Origin: an uncultured Roseivirga sp.
GTDB taxonomy: Bacteria > Bacteroidota > Bacteroidia > Cytophagales > Cyclobacteriaceae
Direction: 5' to 3'
DNA length: 64,000 nt
Assembly: GCA_947493005.1 (NCBI GenBank)
Contig: CANLOY010000002.1
Coordinates: 397,810-461,809, forward strand
Below the pieces are notes generated by a model, which was given only the letters and a program-made list of their open reading frames with translations, was not told where the DNA came from and searched no databases. A program made the position numbers and the translations under genes. Positions 43,786-52,756 of the stretch are shown one piece after another. Numbering within the stretch: the first letter of the stretch is position 1; every line of letters begins with the position of its first letter.

Positions 43786-44474
43786 TGCTTGCCATTTTTA
43801 GGTTTTACTGACCGAAGAACCATTTCTAATAAAAATTTCCTGTTTTGTTCAAATACTTGCTGCTTTTCAAACTTGTGATTCGATAGAGAAGGAAGATGCT
43901 CCGAAAAGAAGATTTGTTGGTGTGCAGCCTGAAGCACTGTACTAACCAGAGAATGTGGGTATTCATAATCAGGATTGATTTCCAGTACGATAGCTGCTAT
44001 GCGTTTGCATAATGATTTAAACCCTCTGAAAAGCCCCTCTTTGTTATCATCATCAACCTGTTTTGTCAGATATGCTTTGTCAGACTCGTTAATTACAATA
44101 CGTTGTAAAGCAGATTCATCAATTGTCGGAAAAGAATTGTCGTACTCGTTTTTCTCAGTAACCAGTTCAACCGCGATACCTATTTTTTCTTCGGCAGAGA
44201 TTACGTTGTTTGTCATAAACTCTATTCTATACTCTAACCAGTTCCAATACCAGGCTATTAAATATACCAGTAGCTTGTGTTTGTTTTCGAAGTAGCGGTA
44301 AATAGATGCTTCTGTCGATTCAATAGCTATTGAAAGCTTTTTGAAAGTGAAAGCCTCTAGCCCCAGGTCATCAATCAATTTGATTGACTCATCGATAATC
44401 TTCCTTCCTAAATCAGTATCCTGAGGGTCTTTAAGGAAAAGATTGGAGTTCATTTCAAGCCTAAGTAGTGCCAT
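43782..44474 (-). CDS. TetR-family regulator of the export operon
   Basis: The protein has 230 residues from 44474, or 223 from the Met at 44453. The TetR helix-turn-helix reads LGLEAFTFKKLSIAIESTEA followed by SIYRYFENKHKLLVYLIAWY. It is the first gene of the tetR-ABC-HlyD-TolC operon. A 13-bp palindrome just upstream suggests autoregulation. Confidence 0.88.
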   Translation of the reverse strand: MALLRLEMNSNLFLKDPQDTDLGRKIIDESIKLIDDLGLEAFTFKKLSIAIESTEASIYRYFENKHKLLVYLIAWYWNWLEYRIEFMTNNVISAEEKIGIAVELVTEKNEYDNSFPTIDESALQRIVINESDKAYLTKQVDDDNKEGLFRGFKSLCKRIAAIVLEINPDYEYPHSLVSTVLQAAHQQIFFSEHLPSLSNHKFEKQQVFEQNRKFLLEMVLRSVKPKNGKQ

Positions 44475-44494
44475 TTGATTGTTTTTTTAATGCT

Positions 44495-44521
44495 TACTAT
44501 CTATAACAATAGTATTACTAT
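44495..44521. promoter_or_regulatory. Palindromic operator upstream of tetR (export operon)
   Basis: ATAGTA-T-TACTAT (44509-44521) is a perfect palindrome, and a further TACTAT half-site lies at 44495-44500. It begins 21 bp upstream of the tetR start. Confidence 0.55.
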
Positions 44522-45368
44522 CATTTTAGTCAGTAACACAACGCACAAGTCTTGAAAAGGTTTGAAAAAAGATTTGAAGAAATGCTGGAGCAAAAAAAAA
44601 GACCACTCCCCAGTGGTCTTTTCTGTATTTTTTCAAATACCCCCAAATAACAAAAGTGGGGAGCGATTTCTCACCCCCACTCACATTGAAACAGTAAATA
44701 CCATTTCAATGTGCCAAGGTACTGTTAAGAACTTATTGAACTTAAAGGCCCAAGCAATTAAGCTCAAACATGTCTTCTTAGGCTTCGCCTATAGTCCGAT
44801 GCTCAGCATCCAACATTTTGAATGAAGTTTTTGCAGTTTTCTGTTTATTCAATTGAACAAAAACCAATGTTCTTTACTAAAAATACCCGAAAGCAATTCA
44901 GCATATTCCATCTTGCTATGAGCAAAATGTCAACTACTGTTACCAATAGTCATTGATTGTAATCAGAAAATACCGGAGGTATTACTCTGTCATGTCAGCT
45001 TTGATTGCTCAAAATCTGACAGCAACTACTAATAAGCGCTATCCTAATGACCTTTCATAGAAAGATTTTCGAACGTCTCATGATTACTCCCTTTCAAAGT
45101 TGTGATCATAAATGGCTCTGAAAATTGTCCCTGAAGCAAATTTTCAATTACAAGAAATTCTCTTTCGATACTAACTTGTAACACCAGCAGTATTACCTTA
45201 ACTGTTTCAGGTTGACATTAAATGTACAACCCTTTCACTACATTTTTTCGGGCTTATCCCGAAGAGAGACTGAAGTTAAACTTCTGTTCTTTATCCCTCG
45301 CTTGGTATATCTAAGGTACCCTTAATAACTTTGAAAGCAAGCTTTCTAACTATCTAGTTTTCAACAAG
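44522..45368. other. Long gene-free region with several hairpins
   Basis: No convincing gene is seen in about 850 bp. Structure includes a bidirectional terminator-like hairpin AAAAGACCACT/AGTGGTCTTTT (44597-44622), AGTGGGG/CCCCACT (about 44656-44683), ACATTGAAA/TTTCAATGT (about 44684-44713) and TAGGC/GCCTA near 44779. It separates leftward from rightward genes and leads into the DnaA-box array. Confidence 0.6.
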
Positions 45369-45425
45369 TTTCCCACTGTTTCATTAACATAGTTATCCAC
45401 TGGGTTATCCACAGGTTTATTCACA
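45369..45425 (+). promoter_or_regulatory. Tandem DnaA boxes with 12-bp period (candidate oriC element)
   Basis: TTATCCACT (45393), TTATCCACA (45405) and TTATTCACA (45417) are direct, exactly 12 bp apart. The degenerate matches TCATTAACA (45381) and TTTCCCACT (45369) keep the same register. Two match the DnaA consensus TTATNCACA exactly. The array lies in a 1-kb gene-free region where coding strand changes from minus (left) to plus (right), as expected at a bidirectional origin. It could alternatively be a DnaA-regulated promoter for the AlkD-like gene. Confidence 0.65.
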
Positions 45426-45487
45426 TTTTTGAGAAATCTGCGATTTACTGCTTATTTTCAATACTCAAAACTTAAGTAAGCAGGCCG

Positions 45488-46228
45488 TTGAAAACAATCA
45501 CATCCAGAAAGGAAGTAAATCCAACCATAGAATTGCTAAAAAATTCAAACGCCCTTTTATCCAAGCGTTCAAAGATCACTGAAAGTCAATGGGAACTGTT
45601 CGAAAACGAAATACTCGTTCATAAGGTGAAATTTCCAATTCTTGAATATGTAGCAACCGAAATTCAACACTTCTTTTCAGACCAGCAATTGCAAGACTTG
45701 CTTAATAGAGCTGCAGCCACAAGACACATGTCTTCATATCCAGTTATAGGAAAGATACTTCAGTGTAAGCTCGATGTAGATTTAAAAGAAACTTACAGAG
45801 AAGCTTCAGATCATATAATAAAAGGGAATGAATGGTATGTGTGCGATATCTTCAGCGAAAGAGTTTTCGGAGAAGGTCTATTGAGAAATTTCAAAGAGAG
45901 TTTTACCATGCTTTCTCAAATGGGCAATCATGAGAATATGTGGATCCAACGTTCTATTGGTATTGCCACGCATTATGCTACAAAGAAGAAGTTGCCTAAG
46001 CAAAATGTAGAACAACTCCTCTTCCTTATGTTAGCACATGGCCACAAAACTCAACTCTACATAAAAAAAGGTATTGGCTGGCCAGCAAAAACCATTGCAA
46101 AGTTTCACCCTGACCTGATCTACAAACATGAAGGAAAGATCAAGGAACAGAAGCTTTCTAAATGGTTTAAGAACAAAATCAATATTGGTCTATCACTGGC
46201 CAACAAGACTCCTATATCATATGAATGA
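45488..46228 (+). CDS. AlkD-like DNA alkylation repair protein (TTG start)
   Basis: The 246-residue protein is helical with HEAT-like repeats. HENMWIQRSIGIATHYATKK and IKKGIGWPAKTIAKFHPDLI match AlkD-type glycosylases (PF08713), which remove positively charged alkylated bases without base flipping. The usual WALRE is changed to WPAKT. The frame opens with TTG and has no ATG for the first 80 residues, so TTG must be used. It overlaps the SPL-like gene by 8 bp. Confidence 0.8.
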   Translation: MKTITSRKEVNPTIELLKNSNALLSKRSKITESQWELFENEILVHKVKFPILEYVATEIQHFFSDQQLQDLLNRAAATRHMSSYPVIGKILQCKLDVDLKETYREASDHIIKGNEWYVCDIFSERVFGEGLLRNFKESFTMLSQMGNHENMWIQRSIGIATHYATKKKLPKQNVEQLLFLMLAHGHKTQLYIKKGIGWPAKTIAKFHPDLIYKHEGKIKEQKLSKWFKNKINIGLSLANKTPISYE

Positions 46229-47117
46229 AGTCTCAGCCAAAACCATTTTAAACTCAAAAAAACAGCGTGACCCTTGGTTTTTGGATGACTATACAGTGAA
46301 CCCGTATAGCGGATGCTCTTTCAACTGCCTTTACTGTTATATAAGAGGCAGTAAATATGGTATTCATATGGAAAGGAAATTGGGTGTTAAAACCAATGCC
46401 CCAGAGTTACTCGACAAGGCGCTATATACAAAAGCTAAGAAAGGTAAGTACGGAATTATTGTGCTGGCATCTGCAACAGACCCTTATCTTCAAATTGAAA
46501 AAGAAACCCAACTCACAAGACAGCTTCTTCAAGTTATTCTTAAGCACAGGTTTCCACTACATATTATAACAAAATCAGATTTAGTACTTAGAGATATCGA
46601 TTTACTAACCAAGATTGGGAACAGAGCCATACTTCCAAAGGACATCAACGGACTTCATAAAGGCAGTTTGGTGACATTTTCCTTTTCAACAATTGACGAT
46701 GAAGTAGCAAAAGTGTTTGAACCAGGAGCTACGCCTCCTTCGTTGAGATTGAGCACACTGAAAACCATCAGTAATAACAATCTACTAACAGGTGTTAGCA
46801 TGATGCCACTCTTACCCTGGATTTCAGACACTACCGAAAGTTTGAATGCTATGTTTAATACCTTTAAAGTAAATGGTGCACATTACTGTATGCCTGCAGA
46901 CCTTACTTTGTTTGGCACCGGATCTTCTGATAGCAAGACACTGGTATTAAGGGCTATTGACAAGCACTATCCGCATCTATTAGATAAGTACGAAAGCTAT
47001 TTTGGAAAGCCTACAGAAATGCCAGCCTACTATAGAAAAGCATTTTATAAGAAGATGGAAGAAATGGGGGAAACATACCAATTAAGGAATCGAATTATCC
47101 CTCACACTCCCTATTAA
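46221..47117 (+). CDS. SPL-family radical SAM protein
   Basis: I start at 46221 (ATGAATGAAG, overlapping the previous stop; 298 aa). The [4Fe-4S] motif is CSFNCLYCY near residue 32, after NPYSG, typical of the spore-photoproduct-lyase-like/Rv2578c group. LITKSDL and SFSTIDDEVAKVFEPGATPP are also family-typical. The group is linked to DNA or nucleobase repair, but most members are untested. Overlap with the AlkD-like gene supports a repair role. Confidence 0.88.
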   Translation: MNEVSAKTILNSKKQRDPWFLDDYTVNPYSGCSFNCLYCYIRGSKYGIHMERKLGVKTNAPELLDKALYTKAKKGKYGIIVLASATDPYLQIEKETQLTRQLLQVILKHRFPLHIITKSDLVLRDIDLLTKIGNRAILPKDINGLHKGSLVTFSFSTIDDEVAKVFEPGATPPSLRLSTLKTISNNNLLTGVSMMPLLPWISDTTESLNAMFNTFKVNGAHYCMPADLTLFGTGSSDSKTLVLRAIDKHYPHLLDKYESYFGKPTEMPAYYRKAFYKKMEEMGETYQLRNRIIPHTPY

Positions 47118-47189
47118 ATAAAACCCATTTCCTAATCTCTTTTCAACGCTTTTCACTAAAATTGCAATTCGATTCTGAACGGCATAATT

Positions 47190-48860
47190 ATGAGTGAAAA
47201 CGAGAACAAAGAGTCGCTCAATTTTATTGAGCAAATGATAGAGGATGATTTAAAATCAGGTAAAAACTCCTTTGTTCAGACCCGCTTTCCTCCTGAGCCA
47301 AATGGGTACCTTCATATTGGCCATGCTAAATCTATCGTACTGAATTTTGGCTTAGCAGAAAAATACAACGGTAAGTGCAATCTACGTTTTGATGATACCA
47401 ACCCTGAAAAGGAAAGTACAGAATACGTAAATGCCATCATTGAAGATATAAAATGGTTGGGCTATGACTATGGTGATAAACCATTGTTTACCTCCGATTA
47501 TTTTGACACCCTTTATGAGTATGCCATCAAGTTGATCAAAAAAGGGAAAGCCTATATTGATGATCAGTCGGCTGAAGAAATTAGTGCTGGCAAAACCAAC
47601 CCATCAATACCAGGTATTGAAAGCCCGTTTAGAAACAGGTCTGTTGAAGAAAACCTATCACTCTTTGAAGAGATGAGAGATGGAACTGCTTCTGAAGGTA
47701 GTCGTGTGTTGAGAGCAAAAGTGGATATGAGCTCTCCTAACATGCAGATGAGAGACCCTATCATATACAGAATCAAGAAGGTAGCTCACCATAGAACTGG
47801 CGATAAATGGTGCATTTACCCTAATTATGATTTTGCCCATGGACAGTCTGATTCTTTAGAGAATGTAACTTACAGTTTGTGTACTTTGGAATTCAGAGAT
47901 CACAAGCCTCTGTATGATTGGTTAATAAACGAATTAGAAATTTTCCCCTCAGAACAAACGGAATTTGCTCGCCTCAACCTGGGATACACCATCGTTAGTA
48001 AAAGAAAATTATTGCAACTGGTTGAAGAGAATCATGTATCAGGATGGGATGATCCGCGGATGCCAACCATCTCTGGTTTTCGCAGAAGAGGCTATACACC
48101 AGAATCGATCAAAAGTTTTGCACATAAAGTTGGGGTAGCCAGAAGAGATGGTGTCACTGATATTGCACTTTTAGAACACAGCATCAGAGAAGACCTTAAT
48201 AAAAAGGCCAACAGGGTCTTTGGTATTCTTGACCCACTAAAGGTAGTGATTACTAATTGGCCAGAGAGCAAAACCGAAATGATGCCAGCTGTTAATAATC
48301 CAGAAGATGAGTCTGCCGGAAAGAGGGAAATGCCACTAACAAGAGAAATCTACATAGAACGAGGAGATTTTAAAGAAGATCCTCCTTCTCCGAAAAAATG
48401 GTACAGGCTTGGACCAGACCGTGAAGTCCGTCTAAAGTATGGCTACATTATTAAATGTACCGGATTTAAAAAAGATGAAGCTGGCAATATTACCGAGCTA
48501 CACTGCGAGTACGATCCTCAAACTAAAAGTGGTCATGACACAAGTGGTAAAAAGGTTAAAGGCACTTTGGGCTGGGTTTCTGCAGAACATGCGGTAAAAG
48601 CCGAAGTAAGAATGTACGACAGGTTATTCAAAACAGAGAACCTGAACACTATTGACGATGACTTTACCAACCACTTGAACCCCGATTCCTTAACGATTAA
48701 TAACAAAGTTCTACTTGAACCATCTCTTGCCTCTGCAAAAGTTGGTGATAGCTTTCAGTTTGAAAGACAAGGGTATTTCATTGTTGACCCTGATAGCGAT
48801 GAAAACAATCTGATATTTAACAGAACAGTTACACTTCGGGATAACTGGTCTAAAATGTAA
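47190..48860 (+). CDS. glnS: Glutamine--tRNA ligase
   Basis: The 556-residue protein has the class I motifs PPEPNGYLHIGHAKS (HIGH at 42-45) and VSKRKLL as the KMSKS equivalent, GlnRS-type WDDPRMPTISGFRRRGY, and the C-terminal anticodon-binding beta-barrels (EHAVKAEVRMYDRLF). It charges tRNA-Gln directly. Full length. Confidence 0.98.
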   Translation: MSENENKESLNFIEQMIEDDLKSGKNSFVQTRFPPEPNGYLHIGHAKSIVLNFGLAEKYNGKCNLRFDDTNPEKESTEYVNAIIEDIKWLGYDYGDKPLFTSDYFDTLYEYAIKLIKKGKAYIDDQSAEEISAGKTNPSIPGIESPFRNRSVEENLSLFEEMRDGTASEGSRVLRAKVDMSSPNMQMRDPIIYRIKKVAHHRTGDKWCIYPNYDFAHGQSDSLENVTYSLCTLEFRDHKPLYDWLINELEIFPSEQTEFARLNLGYTIVSKRKLLQLVEENHVSGWDDPRMPTISGFRRRGYTPESIKSFAHKVGVARRDGVTDIALLEHSIREDLNKKANRVFGILDPLKVVITNWPESKTEMMPAVNNPEDESAGKREMPLTREIYIERGDFKEDPPSPKKWYRLGPDREVRLKYGYIIKCTGFKKDEAGNITELHCEYDPQTKSGHDTSGKKVKGTLGWVSAEHAVKAEVRMYDRLFKTENLNTIDDDFTNHLNPDSLTINNKVLLEPSLASAKVGDSFQFERQGYFIVDPDSDENNLIFNRTVTLRDNWSKM

Positions 48861-48907
48861 AAGTACTCTCGATTAATTGTATAAATTCATGTGGTTAATA
48901 CGCATGA

Positions 48908-51766
48908 ATGAACATACACATTTTTAGGTTCTTACTATTAAGTTCAACTGTTATATACAGTGCTAATTTAACGTTAGCGCAAGAACACTATTCCATGGAT
49001 CATCAAGTTGGTTTGTTAAAAAAAGCCGACTCTCTGAATAATACAGGTAACTATCAATCCGCAATTCCTTATTTCGACAAGCTCCTGACTTTAGATACAA
49101 ACGACAGCCTTAGTGCTCCAGCTTATTATGGAAAAGGCTATGCTCTTTTTAGCTTAAATGAAATCTCTTCAGCAATTGATCAAATTCAAGAATCGGTAAA
49201 AACATACTCCAAATACCTTCAACCCAACCATAGCAAACTAATAAGGCCATATGCCATGCTAGGTTATTTATATAGGTATTTTCAAACTAATGAGCGTCTG
49301 GCTTTAAAGTATTATCAGTTAGAGCTAAAGGCCATATTAGCAAATGACACTTCTATCGGAATCCAGAGTAAATTCTATAATGCCTATAATCTAGCTACTA
49401 CATATCGGTTGATTGAAGATTATGAACTTGCGCTTAACTATGGTTTCAGAGCCCTCCAAATTGCTCAGAACGATCAGAACAATCAGTTTCTGGAACTGAG
49501 CTATTCAGTTATAGCAAACACCTATTCAGCCAGCAAACAAAACAAGGAAGCAATTGCCTACTACCTGAGAAAAATACAAACAACGAGTACTCTAAGAGGA
49601 AAGCAATCAACAGTGTTAGTGAAGGATTTCGACAATCTTGCCTTGGCTCAATCGGGTATGGGAAACTTCAGTGAAGCATTAGATTCATTTAATAAATCAC
49701 TAAACATCTCAGTAGCTAAAAAACTTCGCCAAGATCATGCTTATACCTTAATGCTAATTGGAACCTTATTTAATAAAAAAGGAGACACTCAAAAAGCAAA
49801 AGAATACCTTTTTCGATCTCTTTCAGGCAGTACTAACCGCAAAACTAAAACGCTCATTTTCGAATCAATTGCCAATGCGCTTGCCAAAGAACATCGGTTT
49901 GATTCAGCTCAGTACTATTTTCAAAAATCTGTAGCAATAAGCCTCAAGATTGACAGAAACAGCATTCTTGATACTCCTCTCGAAGAACTACAAGCAGTAC
50001 CGATAATTTTTCAAACATTAAAAAGGTCAGCTCAAACTTACCTCAACCAATATAAGTCTGATTCCAATATAATTCCTTTACAAAAAGCCCACCTTATTTA
50101 TCAAAGAATCGATTCTGTTGCTTCTTCCAGAAGAAATCTTCTTTCAACGCAGGAATCGAAGTTATTTTTTCAAAAAAATGCCTACCAGCTTTATGAAAGT
50201 GCTCTTGAAACAACCTATCAATTGAACGAAAATGATAACTGTGATGACTGCCTTGAAGCGGCCTGGCATTACATGGAAACTAATAGAAACCTGACACTTC
50301 AAGAACTAATGGATCAAGCTTCCTTTTATGAAGATATTGGTTGGTCAAACGATATTAAACTGAGAGAAAAAGAGTTAAAAGAGGATGCAACTCGTTTAAA
50401 ATCGCAAATAGTAAGCTGCGAACTCGATAATGATTGTACTGAACAAGAGCTAACAAGTTTAAGAAACAAATCGCTGCAAAACGAGCAACAGTATAGCAGG
50501 CTACTCGATAGTCTTCAAGGGTCATCATCGACATACTATAATAGGAAATACTTGAGTTCCGCTATTTCCCTTGAGAATTATCAGAAGTCTATAAAGGATG
50601 AATTACTAATTTCCTTTTTCCAAGGTGAACAACATATCTATTGGCTAGCAGTAGACAAACAAACAAAAGAATTCGGGCGCATAAAATTTGATAAACCCCT
50701 TAAGACAGATCTAAGCAATTTTCTCAGCGAAATCAGTGGACAAACTTTATCTCAAAACGGAGTTCGAGATGCTTTTACCAATTACCACCAGTCCGCTTAC
50801 AGGCTTTATAGGACTCTATTAGCACCGATTCTAGAAAACACCAACAATAAAAAACTTGTGATGCTGGCAAATGGAGTACTGCATGAACTACCTTTTGAAG
50901 CGCTAATCATGGAGCCAGTAGCAGAACCAAACCGAATAGATTTTAAGAATCTTAAATATCTAATCACCACGTATCAAATTGACTATGGGCTTTCTGCCAA
51001 CTTGCTCCATCAAAGCAAATTGACTCAAGTAATAGAAGAACCTAAAACACTAGCATTTGGAAATCCTATTGGTGAAACCTATGCCAAACTTCAGGGTTCT
51101 GTAAAAGAGCTAGAGGCTATTCAAAAAATCACTTCGAACCCTAAGGTATTCAATGGAAAAAGCGCTACAAAAGCTGCATTCAAGTCTGCAACAGATCAAC
51201 AAGACTTCGATATTCTTCATCTTGCCCTTCATGGGTCTGCCAATAGACAAAACTCACTCAATTCTAAATTATTCTTCAGCAGTGATTTAGACCTACTGAG
51301 AGACAGCGTACTTCACTTATATGAATTATTCACACTTAATCTCTCAGCTAAACTTGTGGTTTTATCTGCCTGCGAAACCAATCTGGGGCAATGGTCAAAA
51401 GGTGAAGGTACTATTAGCCTGGCACGTGGATTTGCCTACAATAACAACCCCAACATTGTCACAAGTCTTTGGAAAATAAATGATTTAAAGTCAGCACAAC
51501 TCGTATCGGATTTCTATAAACACCTATATGCAGAAAAGTCAATAAGTGAATCACTGAGAGAAGCCAAACTGCAATTATTGAGTACATCAAATGAGCTAAC
51601 TGCACATCCTTCAAATTGGGCTGCTTTGGTACATTTCGGAAATTCTGAACTAGTAATTTCTTCGAAGAGAAACCTTTTGAAGAGCATGAACCCAATATTA
51701 ATCTTGATTACCCTCTTTTTCTTTACTATAGTATTAATAGCTCTATACAAAAAGAGGCTTTCTTAA
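48908..51766 (+). CDS. Exported TPR-CHAT caspase-like protease with C-terminal membrane anchor
   Basis: The 952-residue protein has a signal peptide (to about LTLAQ, residue 24), TPR repeats (about 30-400) and a linker with coiled coil. The CHAT peptidase domain (about 560-915) carries catalytic His775 in LHLALHGSA and Cys822 in LSACETN, with a family-typical GEGTISLARGFAYNNNPNIV and LWKINDLKSAQL. A final transmembrane helix ends in basic residues (LITLFFFTIVLIALYKKR). It should therefore act in the periplasm, anchored at the inner membrane. It converges on a sigma/anti-sigma-like pair. Substrate unknown. Confidence 0.9.
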   Translation: MNIHIFRFLLLSSTVIYSANLTLAQEHYSMDHQVGLLKKADSLNNTGNYQSAIPYFDKLLTLDTNDSLSAPAYYGKGYALFSLNEISSAIDQIQESVKTYSKYLQPNHSKLIRPYAMLGYLYRYFQTNERLALKYYQLELKAILANDTSIGIQSKFYNAYNLATTYRLIEDYELALNYGFRALQIAQNDQNNQFLELSYSVIANTYSASKQNKEAIAYYLRKIQTTSTLRGKQSTVLVKDFDNLALAQSGMGNFSEALDSFNKSLNISVAKKLRQDHAYTLMLIGTLFNKKGDTQKAKEYLFRSLSGSTNRKTKTLIFESIANALAKEHRFDSAQYYFQKSVAISLKIDRNSILDTPLEELQAVPIIFQTLKRSAQTYLNQYKSDSNIIPLQKAHLIYQRIDSVASSRRNLLSTQESKLFFQKNAYQLYESALETTYQLNENDNCDDCLEAAWHYMETNRNLTLQELMDQASFYEDIGWSNDIKLREKELKEDATRLKSQIVSCELDNDCTEQELTSLRNKSLQNEQQYSRLLDSLQGSSSTYYNRKYLSSAISLENYQKSIKDELLISFFQGEQHIYWLAVDKQTKEFGRIKFDKPLKTDLSNFLSEISGQTLSQNGVRDAFTNYHQSAYRLYRTLLAPILENTNNKKLVMLANGVLHELPFEALIMEPVAEPNRIDFKNLKYLITTYQIDYGLSANLLHQSKLTQVIEEPKTLAFGNPIGETYAKLQGSVKELEAIQKITSNPKVFNGKSATKAAFKSATDQQDFDILHLALHGSANRQNSLNSKLFFSSDLDLLRDSVLHLYELFTLNLSAKLVVLSACETNLGQWSKGEGTISLARGFAYNNNPNIVTSLWKINDLKSAQLVSDFYKHLYAEKSISESLREAKLQLLSTSNELTAHPSNWAALVHFGNSELVISSKRNLLKSMNPILILITLFFFTIVLIALYKKRLS

Positions 51767-51776
51767 AGAAAGCCTC
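51754..51776. terminator. Hairpin spanning the CHAT gene stop codon
   Basis: GAGGCTTTCT pairs with AGAAAGCCTC around TAA, which is the stop codon itself. It lies between convergent genes and may terminate both. Confidence 0.6.
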
Positions 51777-51792
51777 AATAGAGATTATTTAG

Positions 51793-51978
51793 TTAGCATG
51801 CTCCATAAATCCATATTCGGATAATGTGTATTGTTATCACAATCCCTGCTACACCAATAGAAAGGTTCATGAAAAGTTGTGAAGGAGGAGGAGGTGGTGG
51901 TATATGATCTCTTATCTTCCTGTTTGCGTCATCATCAACTGTTGTGTCGACTGGATCATCGATTTGGTCATCTGCCAT
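51793..51978 (-). CDS. 61-aa single-pass membrane protein with polyproline
   Basis: An acidic N-terminus (MADDQIDDPVDTTVDDDANR) is followed by a run of six prolines (IPPPPPPSQ) and one membrane helix (LSIGVAGIVITIHIIRIWIY). It follows the anti-sigma-like gene by 27 bp on the same strand. No family is recognised. It could be a regulator, or a substrate of the facing CHAT protease, which is speculation. Confidence 0.65.
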   Translation of the reverse strand: MADDQIDDPVDTTVDDDANRKIRDHIPPPPPPSQLFMNLSIGVAGIVITIHIIRIWIYGAC

Positions 51979-52005
51979 AATTATTTTGGTTTTGGTTGAA
52001 AAATA

Positions 52006-52755
52006 TTAGTCTAGTTTCTTCAATATTTCTTTAGCATTATTACTATAGGAGCTTTCTCCCTCTTCTAACTTTCTCAACAGTTCCTTGGCCTTTAAAAAAT
52101 CCTTTTGTCTTATTGCATTCAAAGCTCTATACCAATTGGCTTGCAGTGTAAAGTCAGAATCAACGCTACTAAGCACACTTTCTGCCTTCTCTCTATCTTC
52201 CAAGGCCATCAAGACTATTCCATAATAGAACCTAATGTATTCACCATTATCCACTGTTAACAATTGTTCGAACAAAGGCCTTGCCTCTTGATATTCTCTT
52301 AAATCATAATGATAAAAGGCCCTTTGCTTCAAACCTTCATCACTCATATCTCTTTGGGTAGGAACCATGATATTATCATATACTTTAAAATAGCTTCCAT
52401 ACAACCTCTTTGCTTTCTGGCCATCACTTGTGTACCAAGAAAAGATTGAGAAGAATCCAACTACCAATAAAGCAGCCCAACCTATATAAGCTCTCCACGG
52501 GATTACATTGCCAAGCTCTGTCCCTTTCTCACTAATCAATGGGTTTACATTAGAATCCCATCGATTCATTTTCTCCATTAGATTCTTTTTGCCTGCGGCC
52601 TCGATGCCAGATTTTAACTGCAACAATTCATCCTTTATCACCCTCAAGGCTGGTTCTACCTCAAGTCTAGTCCTAACCTTATCCATTTCTGCATCAGACA
52701 ATAGATCTGATAAAAAGCCATCCAATAATTCTAAGTCTCTTTCCTGGTCATTCAT
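52006..52755 (-). CDS. Anti-sigma-like membrane protein with periplasmic TPRs
   Basis: The 249-residue protein has a short cytoplasmic helical part (LELLDGFLSDLLSDAEMDKV, about 1-85) resembling anti-sigma N-termini but without a zinc HxxxCxxC motif. One transmembrane helix follows (about 89-108, YIGWAALLVVGFFSIFSWYT), then a periplasmic TPR region (EYQEARPLFEQLLTVDNGEY, RQKDFLKAKELLRKLEEGES). Its start lies 1 bp after the sigma gene stop. A sigma/anti-sigma pair is therefore likely but unproven. Confidence 0.75.
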   Translation of the reverse strand: MNDQERDLELLDGFLSDLLSDAEMDKVRTRLEVEPALRVIKDELLQLKSGIEAAGKKNLMEKMNRWDSNVNPLISEKGTELGNVIPWRAYIGWAALLVVGFFSIFSWYTSDGQKAKRLYGSYFKVYDNIMVPTQRDMSDEGLKQRAFYHYDLREYQEARPLFEQLLTVDNGEYIRFYYGIVLMALEDREKAESVLSSVDSDFTLQANWYRALNAIRQKDFLKAKELLRKLEEGESSYSNNAKEILKKLD

Positions 52756-52756
52756 A

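Noticed and set aside
44562..44825. 87-codon frame in the gene-free region
   Set aside because: It passes through the terminator hairpin and several other stems, and its translation looks non-protein-like.
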